Below are positions 13,000 through 25,800 of a DNA stretch of 64,000 bases, piece after piece. Source of the DNA: Dromaius novaehollandiae (lineage: Eukaryota > Chordata > Aves > Casuariiformes > Dromaiidae); NCBI RefSeq assembly GCF_036370855.1, contig NC_088105.1, forward strand, positions 13,645,619 through 13,709,618. Reading direction: 5' to 3'. A program made the position numbers and the translations under genes. The notes below the pieces were generated by a model. The model worked only from the letters and a program-made list of their open reading frames with translations, ran no database searches and had not been told where the DNA came from. Positions within the stretch are counted from its first letter, which is position 1. Every line of letters starts with the position of its first letter.

Positions 13000-15900
13000 G
13001 TAAGAGAATGTTCATTTAACCAAAACAAGGAAAAGCAAAAGAAGAATTATTAACACTCTTTAGATAGAATACCCCTTTAAACTGTAGTATTTCACTTCTG
13101 TCTTTGCTGTTTACAGCTGGTCATACTTACTGATTCTTGCTGGAAAATTAAAAAATATATATATATATATCTTTGGGCATATGGAAGGTCCAAGTGCTCA
13201 ACTAAAATTTAACGTCCAAATCAGTATATGTAATTGAGATTCTGTTTTGAATGGAACATTTTGTTTCTGCTCATACAGAAAATGAGTGGCTGTTTATAGC
13301 AAAGTCCTGGGATGTGTTTCTAGGTGGAATGTGTTTCACTGAAGGAGGAAGGCTTAAATGATGGAAGGGTTTGTTTGGCAAACAGTTCCTTTATTTTTTT
13401 TTATTTTTATTTTTTTTAGGAAGTCGGTGTGCAAGTTGTCTGCTGAGAATGCTTGTTTTTTTTCTGAGTAAAAATGATTCCTAGCCTTTCATCCATTATG
13501 CTGAGAGTTTTATCAAAGGACAGAAGCAAATAGCCAGTCTGATTGATATTTCTCTGGCAAAATGCTTTCTCATGAAATTCCTGTGTGCGTGAAGGGGCCA
13601 GCACAAAGGCTGTACATCGTTTCCCCACTTTCCGATGGCTTTTGTGGGACCTTGATGTTATGTCTCCTCACTCATGGGAGACGACTTCAAGCTTAAATTT
13701 TTGCCACAAAGCATCTCCTCCTTGTGTTGATAGAGTGGAGCTTGCCTCATTAGGTGAGCTGCCACCGTGTATTAGTGTCACTGGAGTCACTCTGACATGG
13801 GTAAATCTGCAGCAGGTATGAATGGTGGTTACTGAATAATGATCACAAGTATTGCTAAATGTACGAACGCTCTTGGATAGTGCGTGATATCACGTGGATA
13901 GGCTAGAACTGGAGCATGCTAGTCTGTTTGTAATAATGGAGCATTCAGTCTGCTTGTTACTTGAGCATCTGATATGAAGTGGTAAATTGTATTCCTCATT
14001 GAATTTGGTTTCACTTCTTGTCACTGAGACAAGAGTCACTGAGACTGGCTACTTGTTTGTGTCTGCTGTATAAACCAACTCAGTGCAGTGGGAGAAATCT
14101 GTGATGACCGACCTAACGTTTTCAGCTACAAGGGCGAAAACCCTGAACTGTCTTGATTTCTGGTTGCGTGATAAAATGTTCTACTGAACTGAAAATTAAA
14201 GGTCCATGTTTCAGGATGTGCCACTGGAAGCACATTGCTCTGTGCAGGTAGAGAAAAGGCAAGCTTCAAGCACATGGGATACCTTTATATATTTCCAAAA
14301 TCTTTCTCTGGAGTTGTTCTCCTGCATATGTAGAAAGAGGGGAGAAAATACCCTTCTCAACACTAATGAGAAGGATTTTCTTGGGTAAAACTAGAGGGGG
14401 GAAAAAAAGCCAAACCTTTTATTCTAAGCCTTGTTCCTGATCAATCTCAAATGTGAAAGCTATTCTTGAAGTATTTCAGTGTTTTGCTGTGGTGCCAAAA
14501 TTGTCTTGTATAACATGGAGCTGGACAACTAAGAAATTAAAATGTCTCTTGCACTGCTTTAAAGAGCTTAGGATTTTAAAAGGTGGGACTTTGTTTGCTT
14601 GGCTTTAAAGCTCTTATTTTTCTACAATAAGCAGATCTGTCTAGCACAGTTGATGAAGGCTGGTCAAAAGCAAGTCATCAGTCATTTTGCTGCACCCTGG
14701 CATTTAAGGGCCAAGTACCTCATGGCCAACCTTCCCTTTGGAGGTTGGTGTCCCAGGCCAGACATCCTCTTGCCTAGTGCTCTGGTCCCATTTTGGGGAC
14801 AGAATGGGAAGACTTGGTGCATCTGGGGAGATGGTCTGATCTGGGAGGATGTACCAGAATTATTCTATTGGGACACTTTTTTGACCAGCTTTAATCTATG
14901 CATATCAAATATTCTAGGCCCTCATTCTGCACCTTTCCTGACTGTTACTGATTTCTGTGGGATTTCTCAATGTGCTAATCAGCAGCAAGAGCAGGGGCAG
15001 CAGAACGGCCTTCCAAATGATCAAGGACAGCTGCATTTGAGAAGCTTTGCTCCCTTTGCTCCCTTGCATCTGCACCTCTCTTAATAAGAACTTGTACTTT
15101 TTCAGTTGAGTGGAAGGGGCTATTTGTGGGTCTGGAAAACAATAGCCATGTTGATTTGCAAAGCAAGTATATTATATATGAGAGATCTCTGTTGTTAAAA
15201 TGCTACAAGGATTTTATGAAGAAAGATGTTAAGCTTCTAGTTCTAGGGTTTTTTTCAAAAACATATTTAATTATATACTATCCTCATTAAATGTTAACCT
15301 CCCTGGAGCAAAAAGGATATAGGTAAGTTTGGCATCCCAGAATAATTTTAACTTCTGAGTTTTATATCTTATTTGTTGTGTAGCTAGATTTCTTTCCCCC
15401 AAATCAGTAGAGTTACTCTAGATTTATGGTAGTGGCTGAAATCTAAGTCTTATACTCAATCTTTCAAGCCTGATGTCATCTTTTAGACACAAGCAACAGA
15501 TTATTGGTGATACTTTCCACTTATTATTCATCCTATTGTTGGAGTATTGCAGTCCTGTTGTATATCGAAGGTGCCTAACTTCTAGTGCTTGTGGGCCATT
15601 GCACTTTTGCGAATGCTGCATTTGGTCACGGGCAAGAGGGGACATGTTTACCAGAAACTCTCAACATCTGATATGAAAACTTTAATCCTCCTTTCCTTTG
15701 TTTGAGTGCTTATCACATGCTACTGCAGGTCTGTTACAGTCCATAATTGTACTATTTTATGTATCACGTTAGGGACCAAGCCGAAACTTGCTGCTCAATG
15801 GGAAATCATACCCAACAAAAGTCCGATTAATTCGTGGTGGATCCATGCCTCCAGTGAAAAGGAGGAGGATGAACTGGATTGATGCACCAGATGATGTTTT

Positions 15901-18900
15901 TTACATGGCCACTGAAGAAACCAGGTAGGAGACTTGATCTTTTCAGAGGGTTTAAGGGAGGTGTTTTGGTTTCTGTTTCTTGTGGGTGCTGCAGCTGATT
16001 TTGTGGTTAGTTGGCAATCTCTTTAGCAGAGCTGTTGCTACATATTGAATGCAGAATCCACTTCAGATGTTTAGTTGAACAAAGGCTGCGACATACCTAA
16101 TCCTGACTGATGTGCCTAATCATGCACCTGCATTCCAGAGCAAGCAGATTCTTTTTCTTCCTGAACCATTCCTGTAGGAGATGGGTAACAAGGAGAGGAA
16201 GACTGAAATGGGGAGTTCACCTGGCTTCAGACCCATAAATGCCTTTGGAGGTCCCATCTCAGTAACGGAATAGAGGCCTTCTGACTCATGGATAACACTG
16301 AGGCACAGAGCTGCTTGTACCTGAGGTTCTGCTTGCTATTAAAGCCTGGATTAGTTTGCATCCAGAACTGTGTTAGTAGAACATTGAAAGCTGCTGACTT
16401 ATGCCTGGAGACAGCAATGCTTGTTCCGCTCTTGTAGTGCTCCTCCCTTGTGCATACGAGATCAGATTCTTTAGGCCAGGATAAGGTTTTAAGGCTGTGT
16501 GCACCCTGGATGCCCTCTTGCATGCTCAAGTCTGTTACATTACTTCTCAGTTTGTCTCTCCAAGAGTCTGGCTGAGTAATGAAATATGGCAAGTGGCACA
16601 GAGGGTTGAGTTGCCTATTTCTTCGGTGTTTTCCCCCCCACTAGTAGTTAAGCCTTGCAGTGCCCATATTCCTTCTTCATGCACTGCTGCTTATGCTAGT
16701 CTTTCTTGCTACTTTGCCCACAGAATAAAGATAAGGGAAGAAAACTTTTCTTGCATGAGTTTCAGGTTAAACTCCGTATACAGGCTGTGGACAATGCAGT
16801 AGAAGCTATGTGGCCTGATCCCTAAAGCAAGGCTTTTGTGGCTGTTTTCTCAGTACTGTATTATTCCCAGGAAAGGAGGACTACTGTTAGGTGTGGTGAG
16901 AAAGGTAGAGACCATTTCTTGTGCTGTTTCCTCCTAAGGACTCGATGTCTCTCTCCTGGGTAACCTTGAGGAAGGTCAGAGCAAAGCTGCAGGCTGTCTC
17001 TTTGGCTGTCTCTGCAAGCAGAGGTGCCTTCTAGCTTCCTCATCTGCATCTGAAGGCTGGAATTACCAGCTGCTGTCAGTATCGCTGCCCTGGCAGACAA
17101 AGAGACAGAGTACTGGTCTCTTCCTCCAGTACCTGGCAAATGGAGACTTAGGAATTGCTGGACACTAGAGTCCAGACAAGTAACCAAGGAAGATGTGAGT
17201 TTTGATTACTCAGTTCCCTGTGCTACTACTAAATTTGAACTGTGCATGGTGGTCAGTCCTGACATCCTCAGCCTCTTTCTTAGTGTCCAGAGCATTTCAA
17301 GTGTCAGGTGACTCTTCTGCAGGCCCAGTGCCAAAGGTCTCCTTTGTAGATAGGCTGAGAGTGGTAATGTTAGTTACTAACAGCTGATCCATTGGACCAT
17401 CAGGTAAATAAGGCATCACTGATGATAGGGGGCTGTGTGTAGGAAAACCCCTAGTTTTGAACTCAGAATATACATTCAATTCATTTCCCTGTCAGATATG
17501 TGTCTGTGGATGCCTCTAATGCAGCTGTGTGTTTCATGTCTGTCTCCCTCTCAAGAAGCAACGCAATCTGCTCTACCCGACTCAGCTGGGACAGCTTCAG
17601 ATCCTGAAAAGCCATAGGGAAGGAAATAAGGAAAAGCATTTACTTCAAAGGGAAGAACTGATCTTCAGTATAAACGTGTACTGCTCAGTTATGGCTGTCT
17701 AGTACCTTTTTCATATTAAGGCATATTCTAGGACATAAAGGACACAATAATGACTAGATGTCTCTGAAAGCAATGCCACAAAAAGTTCGTAAGCCCTGTA
17801 CATCTTGCACCTTCAGTCTCTGTGAGGTTGCTGTGCATATGAATGAAGAACTGCTTGTTCCTTCAAGGACCTGCTATAAATGCCAGGATGAATTCCAGTG
17901 AGATCCAAACAAGCTGATGGAAGTTGCAGGCGACCTCCATAAAATTTGAGTCCTTTTGGCCTGTAGTACCAGGTTTGCCCTAATGAAATGCTCTTCAGGA
18001 AAGACGACACACAGTACCTACCAAATCCTTGCTCAAAAAGGAGGGCTGAAGAAATCTCTTAGCATAAGGCCTGGATGTGTAACTTGGATGAATAAGTAGA
18101 TTGTTAGACTTAAGGTTACTAATGTGTTCTCTTAAGTCCCTTACCAGTGTAACCCTGTTCGTTTGGCAGCACAGATGATGTATGCTGTGCTGTCTTTTCA
18201 AAGTATCTTCACTTTCTCCCTTTCTACTCTTCTTTCCGTGAGGTGCTGTGAAAGCAAGAAGTGGGATTCTTTCTATGATTGTAAGGAGAGTGAGAGAGAT
18301 GCTTAATTTTCAAGGGAAATGATTTCTCTTATTCTTGTTGTTCTCATGTTCCGGGAGAGAGGTACTGGGATCCTGTTACGGACTTTCAGCTCAGACAAAT
18401 TCATGTGCCATTTCAAACACAGGATGTTCAGTCTCTTAGCTCAGTCCTTAGATGCTCAAAGCTTATTTCATAATCCTGAATCTACAGAACAATTGTTGAC
18501 ATATTTATCATCCAGCCCTCAAGAAATACTGCAGATTCCTGGTAGAAATGTCTCAGCCCTACTAGAAGGTCTTGCTCTTTGATCTCTGCAGAACAGTGAG
18601 AATATTCATCAAGTGTGGTATCAGCCATGAGAACAAGTTACTATAGGGCCAGAGAATTGCCTGCTCTTACAGCCCACTGACCAAGGCAGGAAAGATCCCT
18701 TCCACAGCAGCCACATTTCAAACGCAGAAATCATAGCGCAGTGATAGACATCAGCTCCGTAAGACCTTATCTCCTCCATTTTTAAAAAAAGAACGGGCTC
18801 CTTTGTCTGACAGACTTGCTGCTTAGCTGACTGATGAGTACTGAAAAGAGATGTTTGGCAGCCTGCTGAAAAGCAGAGAGGCCCGAGTGATGTAGCATTG

Positions 18901-21292
18901 TAAGCGGCACGGGTTTTCTGTTGGGCATTTCACCTCTAACTTTTCCCTGAACCATCTGCTGCATTCCAGCGTCAAGAATGTAAGGCTTGTTTGTGAGCTC
19001 TGAAACAATCTGAGCTTTGTGTTGCCTCCGTAGCAATCAATCTAACTTCAATATCTGCGTATCATCCTCCGGCTGAGGGTCAGACTGTTTTCAGCTGCAG
19101 AATGCAGGTTTTCCTAAGGTTTGGCCTCCCCCTTACCCCCTTTTGGGTAGTACTGTTGAGAATGGTACTAGAAAACTGGGTAGCTATGAGGGAATGATTT
19201 CAAATCTTGGTAGACTGAAAGGAATAAGACTTTGAATTCAGGCTTCACAGTAAGGAGCTTGGGGAGCTCAGTAGGTGTGATTTATGCAGAGGAAGGCAGG
19301 GGGTGACCTGATCAGAATCCAGGACTCCTGAGAGACTTGCTTCTGGTGGCAGGTGTCTTTCATACAGCACCCACCGATACCGTAGGGAGTCTGCTGGCTC
19401 CAAGTAGCTCAGCTTCAGCTAAATGAGTCTTGGAAAAATCACGGTTCACGACATCTCCCCTCTCCCCCACCCCATTTCAACTTTAGAAGTTGGAGAAATG
19501 GGGATGCTGAACAAACAAAAAGAAGTGTGTCTATTTGTGTGTTTAACCCCGATGTAGCAGGTGTGCTCTGTTCTGCAGGCAAAAAAAGCACATGAAGAGA
19601 TGACCAAATCTGACCAGAGCTGGTTCAAAATCTTCAGCTGAAGTCACTGTTAACTTCTCAGTGATTCTGCTGGGCAGGGTAAATTTTAGGGGGAAAAGTA
19701 GAATTCCATCTAGAACGTGTTTTCTTTTGAGGAGAAAAGTGGCCCCAACAATGCCGAGCGACCAAAACTGCTTTCACACCTTGCTTTTAATTCCTCTGGG
19801 GCCCAAGTTATAAAACGTGAAAGTTGCCTTTGGGGGATAGATGGCAGTGTTTGTGAAGTGTAGCACTGATGAGGCAGCCCTTCCTCTGGCCCAGAATCTG
19901 CATGCTCGCAGTAAGTCAAACCATCTTAAAGGTAGGAGTCTGTAAGGGAGAAGCAGTCCTTCCTCACCAAACCCTCCTTGTTGGCCAGGTTCCCAAACTG
20001 ATGGTAGGGTTCAGATATCTGTATTTAGTAAGTTCTGGTGAGCTATTCCTCTGTGAGAATGTATATATAACTTTCCTTTCTCACCTCTACATGCCTTTGA
20101 CCACCACAACATCCCGTGGACATGACTTCCTCATTTTGACTATAAGCTGTGGGGTGTTTTTTTAGGTACTTATTTTAGCTCTAAGCCTGATATTGATGGA
20201 AAGCAGCAAGTAATCATCCTCTATTGACCCTTTCTACTTCATTTTGTTAAAATTTTAAACCTTGAGCGTGTCCCCCCATTTGTTCAAGCTGAAGAGTCCA
20301 TTTACTTTCTCTCCTCTTGGAAGTCTGCTTCCTGCCTCTGTTTCCCTTCTTCTAGCATATAGGGAAACTCTTAACCAGTGTGAGATGTGAATTCATCTCC
20401 AGTTTCTAAGTTGGTACCATATAGCATGGGAGGAAGTGCAGAGTGTGAGAGGAAATTTCTGGAGAAAGATCGATGTGTTTGCATTATCTGCACCCAGCGT
20501 GGGGGGGAGCTCCAGTACTGGTTTACTTTTTAATAGCGGTCATAGGGCTCCCCTGTGGGAGTTTGGCCTTGCAGCATAACTCCATGGGAGACTAAGCGTT
20601 GCTGGCTTTGCTGCTTGTGCTCTGACGTCCATTTGGAAGAAGCAGCTGTGTGCACCTGCTCAGGAATGAGAATGTCGGAGCGAGCCCTGTGAGAGACAGA
20701 TTAACGGGCGCGGAAGGGACCAAAGTTGCCAGAAGAGATTTGTTTGTAGCTTGGCTTTGCAGATTCCCGCAAAGCTATCTGCAGTGTGTCACACATGCTT
20801 GCCCACATCAAAATAAACCTCTAGTGATATGGAAGCTGACTGTTGTAACGGTTTCACATGTTATTATATTTACAATGTTGGGCTGTGACCCTACAAAGCT
20901 GGGTGAGAATGCCTTCCGCTGCGCAGAGGAATGATTCTGCAACAGAGGATGCAATTCTGTCTTCCCCGGTGGGTTTATGTAGCAGCAAACAAGTTCCCGG
21001 GGGAAAACACTGCTGGAGTAAGCAGCATCAGCCCCCCGTTAGTGAGCAGCCTATCCATGTGCAGGCCTGGTTTTGCTTGGAGGAATAGAAAAATCTAAAA
21101 TGCCTAAGCATCTGCTCTCTGTAATCGGTTCCTTTCTTCTCCCCTCTCTACAGGAAAATCCGCAAGCTGCTTTCCTCTTCCGAAGCCAAGCGAGCCGCCA
21201 GACGCCCTTACAAGCCTATTATCCTCCGGCCCATGCAGGCAGTGCAGCTACGCCAGCCCATGAATGATGAACCCATAATCATCGAGGATTAA
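12968..21292 (+). CDS. MTA1: MTA1, C-terminal part (join 12968-12999, 15773-15924, 21154-21292)
   Basis: Metastasis-associated protein 1 is a core subunit of the nuclear NuRD (Mi-2/HDAC) co-repressor, where it scaffolds HDAC1/2 and RBBP4/7. Only about the last 107 residues are in the window; the BAH, ELM2, SANT and GATA-finger regions lie upstream. The three exons join in frame: the 32-base exon enters in phase 1 and leaves in phase 0, and the next leaves in phase 2. They encode LPNHGQTRQM, then GPSRNLLLNGKSYPTKVR through a basic KRRRMNW stretch to FYMATEETR, then KIRKLLSSSE, KRAARRPYKPI and the acidic end NDEPIIIED. KRRRMN fits a nuclear localisation signal. KRAARRPYKPI matches the known C-terminal RBBP4-binding motif. 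Compared with human MTA1 as I recall it, the proline-rich SH3-binding stretch before the acidic tail is missing. The paralogues MTA2 and MTA3 fit less well, and the CRIP2 neighbour supports MTA1. Confidence 0.95.
13000..15772 (+). other. MTA1: MTA1 intron
   Basis: Bounded by GTAAGAG and an acceptor at 15771-15772 (CACGTTAG). AT-rich, with an (AT)n microsatellite at 13151-13170 and a T-rich run near 13391-13418. An unexplained 161-codon open frame lies at 14599-15084 (see findings). I see no other gene. Confidence 0.85.
13151..13170. repeat. A5 + (TA)n microsatellite
   Basis: Alternating AT run in the MTA1 intron. Confidence 0.85.
15773..15924 (+). CDS. MTA1: MTA1 coding exon (152 bases)
   Basis: Starts in phase 0 with GPSRNLLLNGK and ends ATEET plus AG, leaving the arginine codon split before donor GTAGGAG. 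It contains the basic cluster VKRRRMN, a likely nuclear localisation signal, followed by WIDAPDDVFYMA. These residues are almost unchanged from human MTA1 as I recall it. Confidence 0.96.
15925..21153 (+). other. MTA1: MTA1 last intron
   Basis: 5.2 kb between GTAGGAG and the pyrimidine-rich acceptor ending CTCTACAG at 21153. Only short open frames on either strand, none resembling a known protein. I recognise no repeat family here. Confidence 0.85.
21154..21292 (+). CDS. MTA1: MTA1 terminal coding exon
   Basis: The first base completes the split arginine codon; 45 residues and TAA at 21290-21292 follow. KRAARRPYKPI is the C-terminal RBBP4/RbAp48-binding motif defined for human MTA1. The last residues NDEPIIIED match human NDEPIVIED. 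The link between them is short and reads ILRPMQAVQLRQPM rather than the human proline-rich sequence. Confidence 0.96.
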
Positions 21293-22815
21293 CACACACT
21301 GAGCAGCTCTCGCCGAATGACGGTGGATCTGCCTGAAAGAATCTCTCCTCCAGCGTATACTTGAGTTTCTATGGCTACAGCGTTGAACTAACTGTTGAAG
21401 AGAGGGAACTTTTGAGGAACTGTTTTGCATCTTTTAAACCCTTAAAAGGAACTCAGCCCTGCTCTGAGCCTCTGACCACAGACTGCTCTCTCTTGCGCGC
21501 GCTCTCTCCTTCTCTCTTCTTTCTTTCTTTTTTTATTTTATTTTTGGTAGCCTATTTTCCCCTTTGCTTCTACCCCTTTTGTAGACAGGGGAGGGAAAGT
21601 AAGTTTAACTTATTAAGAGAATGTGGACTAGTACTTTTTAGCTTTGTTTCCTCTTCTGATGTATGAAGAGCTAGAACCCTTCATTTTGTGACTGAGCTCT
21701 CGTTGCAAAGCCGTTTTTACGAGGCTGTGTTGTAAGTTTTTTTTTTTTTTTTTAATTTTGTGGACGGTGCCATTTTTTATTTCATTTATATTATTTCTTT
21801 TGTAGATAAATTTCCAACCTTTAACTGATATTTGGAAATAAGAGCTGAAAGCCAGCCCCAGGTTCAGCCAGTTTTCTTTGGTCCTGTCCCTTATGTTTTT
21901 TGGATCATTTTTGCACGGCCAGTTGTGCTCCTGCACAAGACAGAAACAACTCAGGCTGAGAAAGGAGTGAGCTAAGAACTGAAGAACCTTGCAGAACATT
22001 ACACTAACATTGTGTGCAGTGGAGGCCAGGCTGCCAGAATTAGGTGTCCTTATTCTAGTCGATCCCTGGGAGATCTGGCTTGTAGCATTTCTCTCAGTAA
22101 CCAGCAGTTTGCGTGCTGCCTTCTCTCTGACATCTGGAATCCTACGTGCTGTTATACCACTGAGACCCAGCAGTAGGCCCAGCAGTCCAGCAAGTGTAAT
22201 GAATTGCTTTGCTCTGGCTCCAAGAGTCAAGTACACCAATGCCCAGGGACATTTTGCTTAGAATTCTGAACCTGTTTGTGCGACGGTGTTTTTGGACACA
22301 TCTCTCCCAGGACAAAACCTGGTTTCTCTTAAATTGCGTTCTTGTATGTTTCCCATTTTGAAGGGAATTTAAATTACAGCTGGGTTTTAATTTGAACACA
22401 TTGTGTCTGAAATTAAGTGTTTTTTTCCTCCCTTGACATTTCTTGTGTTTGAGGTTTTTTGCATCTCTTGAACTTACTATGTATTTGCAAGTCTGTATAA
22501 TTTCTTTTTCATATGTCTTCTCATTGCAGTGCATTTGCTGAATGCCCTGCTCTGTTTTGAAAGGATGTAAACTATCATTTGCAACTTGTGCTGATCTGTA
22601 CATGTACCTGCCTCAAGCAGACACAGCATGTAATAACCCCCAAGTCATTCCATATGTGTCAGCAGTGAGATGAGCCAAAGTTGTATTTGGGTTATCACAG
22701 TCCAACCGTGATTCTGTGCAACTCTGCCAGCCCGCTGGGTTAGACAGAAAGGAATCCCCACAAAATGAAATCGATTCAGTTAACTTTACTTAATAAACCT
22801 GGAAAGTGAGCTTTT
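21293..22815 (+). other. MTA1: MTA1 3' UTR (predicted extent)
   Basis: Follows the stop codon and ends shortly after the AATAAA at 22792. It contains a CT/T-rich tract at about 21485-21550 and a 16-T run near 21738. An antisense open frame of 203 codons (21628-22239) is discussed in the findings. The end point is inferred from the poly(A) signal only; an earlier site could also be used. Confidence 0.7.
22792..22797 (+). terminator. MTA1: Polyadenylation signal AATAAA (MTA1)
   Basis: Canonical hexamer 1.5 kb after the MTA1 stop codon, followed by a TG-rich stretch (TTTTTGTCTGTTCTG at about 22829-22843) that fits a downstream GU-rich element. It is the first canonical AATAAA I noticed after the stop. 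Confidence 0.7.
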
Positions 22816-25800
22816 GTGAAACATCTGCTTTTTGTCTGTTCTGAAGCAGTCACCAGGCCCCTTGCTTGGGGTGCCATCTGGCTGGCGCGCTCGCCTCTGC
22901 GCCTGTCCCTCTGCGAGGTGTTGGGCTTTGAAGTGCCTGTGCAACTGTGGCGCTTCGCTGTGCGCCGGGGCCACTGTGTTGTGCAGAGCGAGAGGTTCGT
23001 GGTTTGATGCCACTAATACGCAGTTCGAGTATTCCTGACACTTCAGAAGCTGGCTCACTCCCGCCTGCGTTTGAGCACCGCCGCGGAGGCAGCGCCGAAG
23101 CTCTGAATGAGCCTTTTGTCTGCGATGGCTCACACATCTTGCTGATCGGTGCTGTGAAATGTGGTGGGGTGAAATCCCTGTGGGCTGCGTGCAGAAGACG
23201 TTGACATTTAAGCGCATCATTTCTGTGTTCACTCCCTACTGGGATAAGCAAAGTGGGTTTGACGCTTGTTCTCGTTTGCTGCTTGGGAGTGGTAGGACTT
23301 GCTCGGTGCCTGTTCATAGCTGTGCAGCTTAGCAGATAATTATAAATTTATCCTGTGTTGCTTCTCCTGTTTTCCTATCCATAATTTAAAGCCGTACCTG
23401 AAGGATATGCTGTCTGTGAAGGGACCAGGCCTGCTAGCCTGGAAGGCCTGTGAAGTCTGCAGGTAGTTTTTCCTTTGCCTCCTCAGTTGGTAGAGCTGGC
23501 CCTCTGTGCGTAGGAAGTATTGCTGGCTGCGGGAAGGTTTTGTGGCTTGTGACCCTCCTCCGGGAGGGGAAGGTCCCCTAGTGATTTCTCCCTGTTGCAG
23601 AATGAAATCGGAGGAGATCGCTTCGAAGGTGTCTTTGTATCTGAAGCGGCCTTAGCCCATCTGCAGTGGTGCTTGGAGCTGACGCCTCGGCTGTAGCAGA
23701 GGGCTGTACTCCACCATGTCTGCTCCGATAGCAGCGGAGGTTCAGGGAGCTCGAAAATCCCTGCACGCTGTGAGTGATGCACTTTGGTTGTCAGCGGGTG
23801 AGCTATTGACTGTTCAAACCGCACAGCGTGGCTCAGTGACCGCTTGGGGGTGCCAGCTCTGCAGTTTCAAACAACTTAAAAGCTTTCTCAGAGCAGCTCT
23901 GGAGATTGCTTCGGAAATGAGTCCCGGCAGCCCTCGAAAATATCCTGTGCTCCCTGGCTTTGAAGGATCCCTTACACGTTCTTTAACAGGGATGCTGGTT
24001 TTTGGGTGTATTGTAACAGCCTTCATCCCCTTGTGTTTCACTGTGTATATTTGGAAAGAAGATTTGGAAGGTATCTTTAGATAAACCAAAGAAATATGCT
24101 GTATTTCAAGAAGTGCAGAGATTCATAATGGGTAGGTGCCGTCGCTTTTTAGCCAGCTGCTGTCACTGACCCTGTCCCGCAGCACCGTCTCTTCCTCCTG
24201 CTGAAAACCGTACCCTCTTCACGTGCTGGTGTGCTACGCACGCTGTCGTTGCAGGGGTTGCCTTTGATTTGTTTCTGCTGTAGAGCCTTGTAAAAGGGTG
24301 TGTACCGCTGGGACAGTGATTTGCTTCCAGCGTCCCCTCCACACATCCTCCTTCCACCTCCTAAAGAGCCCTGCAGATTGTAGGGGGCAAATTGCAAAGG
24401 GAAGCTCTGTCGGACGGGGACTGCAGTCGGAGATCACTGCTTGAGTTCAGGAATGGGGACGTGTCCTCTCCTCTCGGTACGTTAGCTGGCATGCTGTGGA
24501 GCCTGCGGCTTGGGGCTGCGCAGCAACCACAGCAGTCGTTTCCTGCTGCATATTTCTCCGGTCTATAGTAAGAGTTTTGCCACGCACGTGTGAATAACTT
24601 CCCTTAGAAGTGTGTTGCTGGCATCCTCGTTCTTTACCTGCTGTTCTGCCTAGCAGGGAAGCAAACGTGGGCTCACCTCCTCCATTCGGGTAGGGCCGTA
24701 CTCCAGGCCCTGTCCTGGGCGAGCTGTCAGGCAGGTGGAGGGCACCAGCCTCTAAACCTGTGGCAATGCTTCCAACTTTATGGGCTTAAAGGTAGCAGGG
24801 AGCTGATCAAAATAATCTTTGGGGAAGAAGAAAAAAAATCCACAAATTCAAATATTCCCACAATACTTCAAGACAAAACACTTTTACAGAGTGGTGTTTT
24901 TGTGGTTTGTTTTTTTTTTTTTAGTTAACTTGGGTTGGTTTTTTTTATGTGTGGTTTTGCATTTTACTAGCTTTTCAGTAGCAGCTTCATGCAAGCTGTG
25001 CTTCTGACACAGTAACATGACAGCAGTATGCTCTCTTTAACAACATGCACTACTGAAATAGTGTGGGGAAAAAAGCAAATATGACCAAAACTAGCAATTC
25101 TGAAATTCGGACTCCTGTTTTGGGAGGTGGACTTTACTGGGGCATTGCTGTAGAGTTGTAAAGCAAAATAAGTTTTGAGATTTCCATTCCAAAGGACATC
25201 TGGAGCCTGTGCTAGCTCTGCTCCAGCTCTGGGTGCTTGGTGCAGATGTTACACAAGCCAGACCTTGGGAAACCTCAGAGTCTTTTTTCAGAGGGCTGGT
25301 TTGTGTGCTGATGGAGCTGCTTTCCACCACCGCGTGGGACCTGTGGAGGACTAAAGTTCAATTAACCTGCTGGGGGAAATGCTATGCTGATGTGGAATCT
25401 TCTGCCGGGAGCATAGTGGTGTTGGAAGTGTGCCGTGCTGTGGGATTTAAGAGAAGACAATATTTTAGCAAATTTTATGATTGGGGGGAGAAGGAAGAAG
25501 AGTGTTGCAGAGTCCAGTTTTCATAACCTTATCATGTTTTTTGTTTAAACTTTGCCTTCTTGAGGGATTAAAACGCCTTTAACATGGAATAAGCATTGAC
25601 AGTAGTGTCAAAGGGAGAAAACGAGAGACCTCTGCAGCCAGGCGAGCCGTGGTGTGACAGTCCTCTCTGACTGGGTTGTTACATGCTCTGTCTGTGTGTA
25701 TCTTGTCTGTAAACGTGCTCATGAGTGAGTTGATGCTTTTCTAGCTGCCTGGCTTGCCTGGGTGCAGCCTGTGAGCGCTGGCAGTGCTGGGAGTGTGCCG

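Noticed and set aside
22870-23010. tRNA-like or SINE-like A and B box motifs (GCGCTCGCCT and GGTTCGTGGTTTGATGCC)
   Set aside because: The two motifs are about 115 bases apart, far more than in a tRNA or a tRNA-derived SINE head, and no cloverleaf can be drawn.
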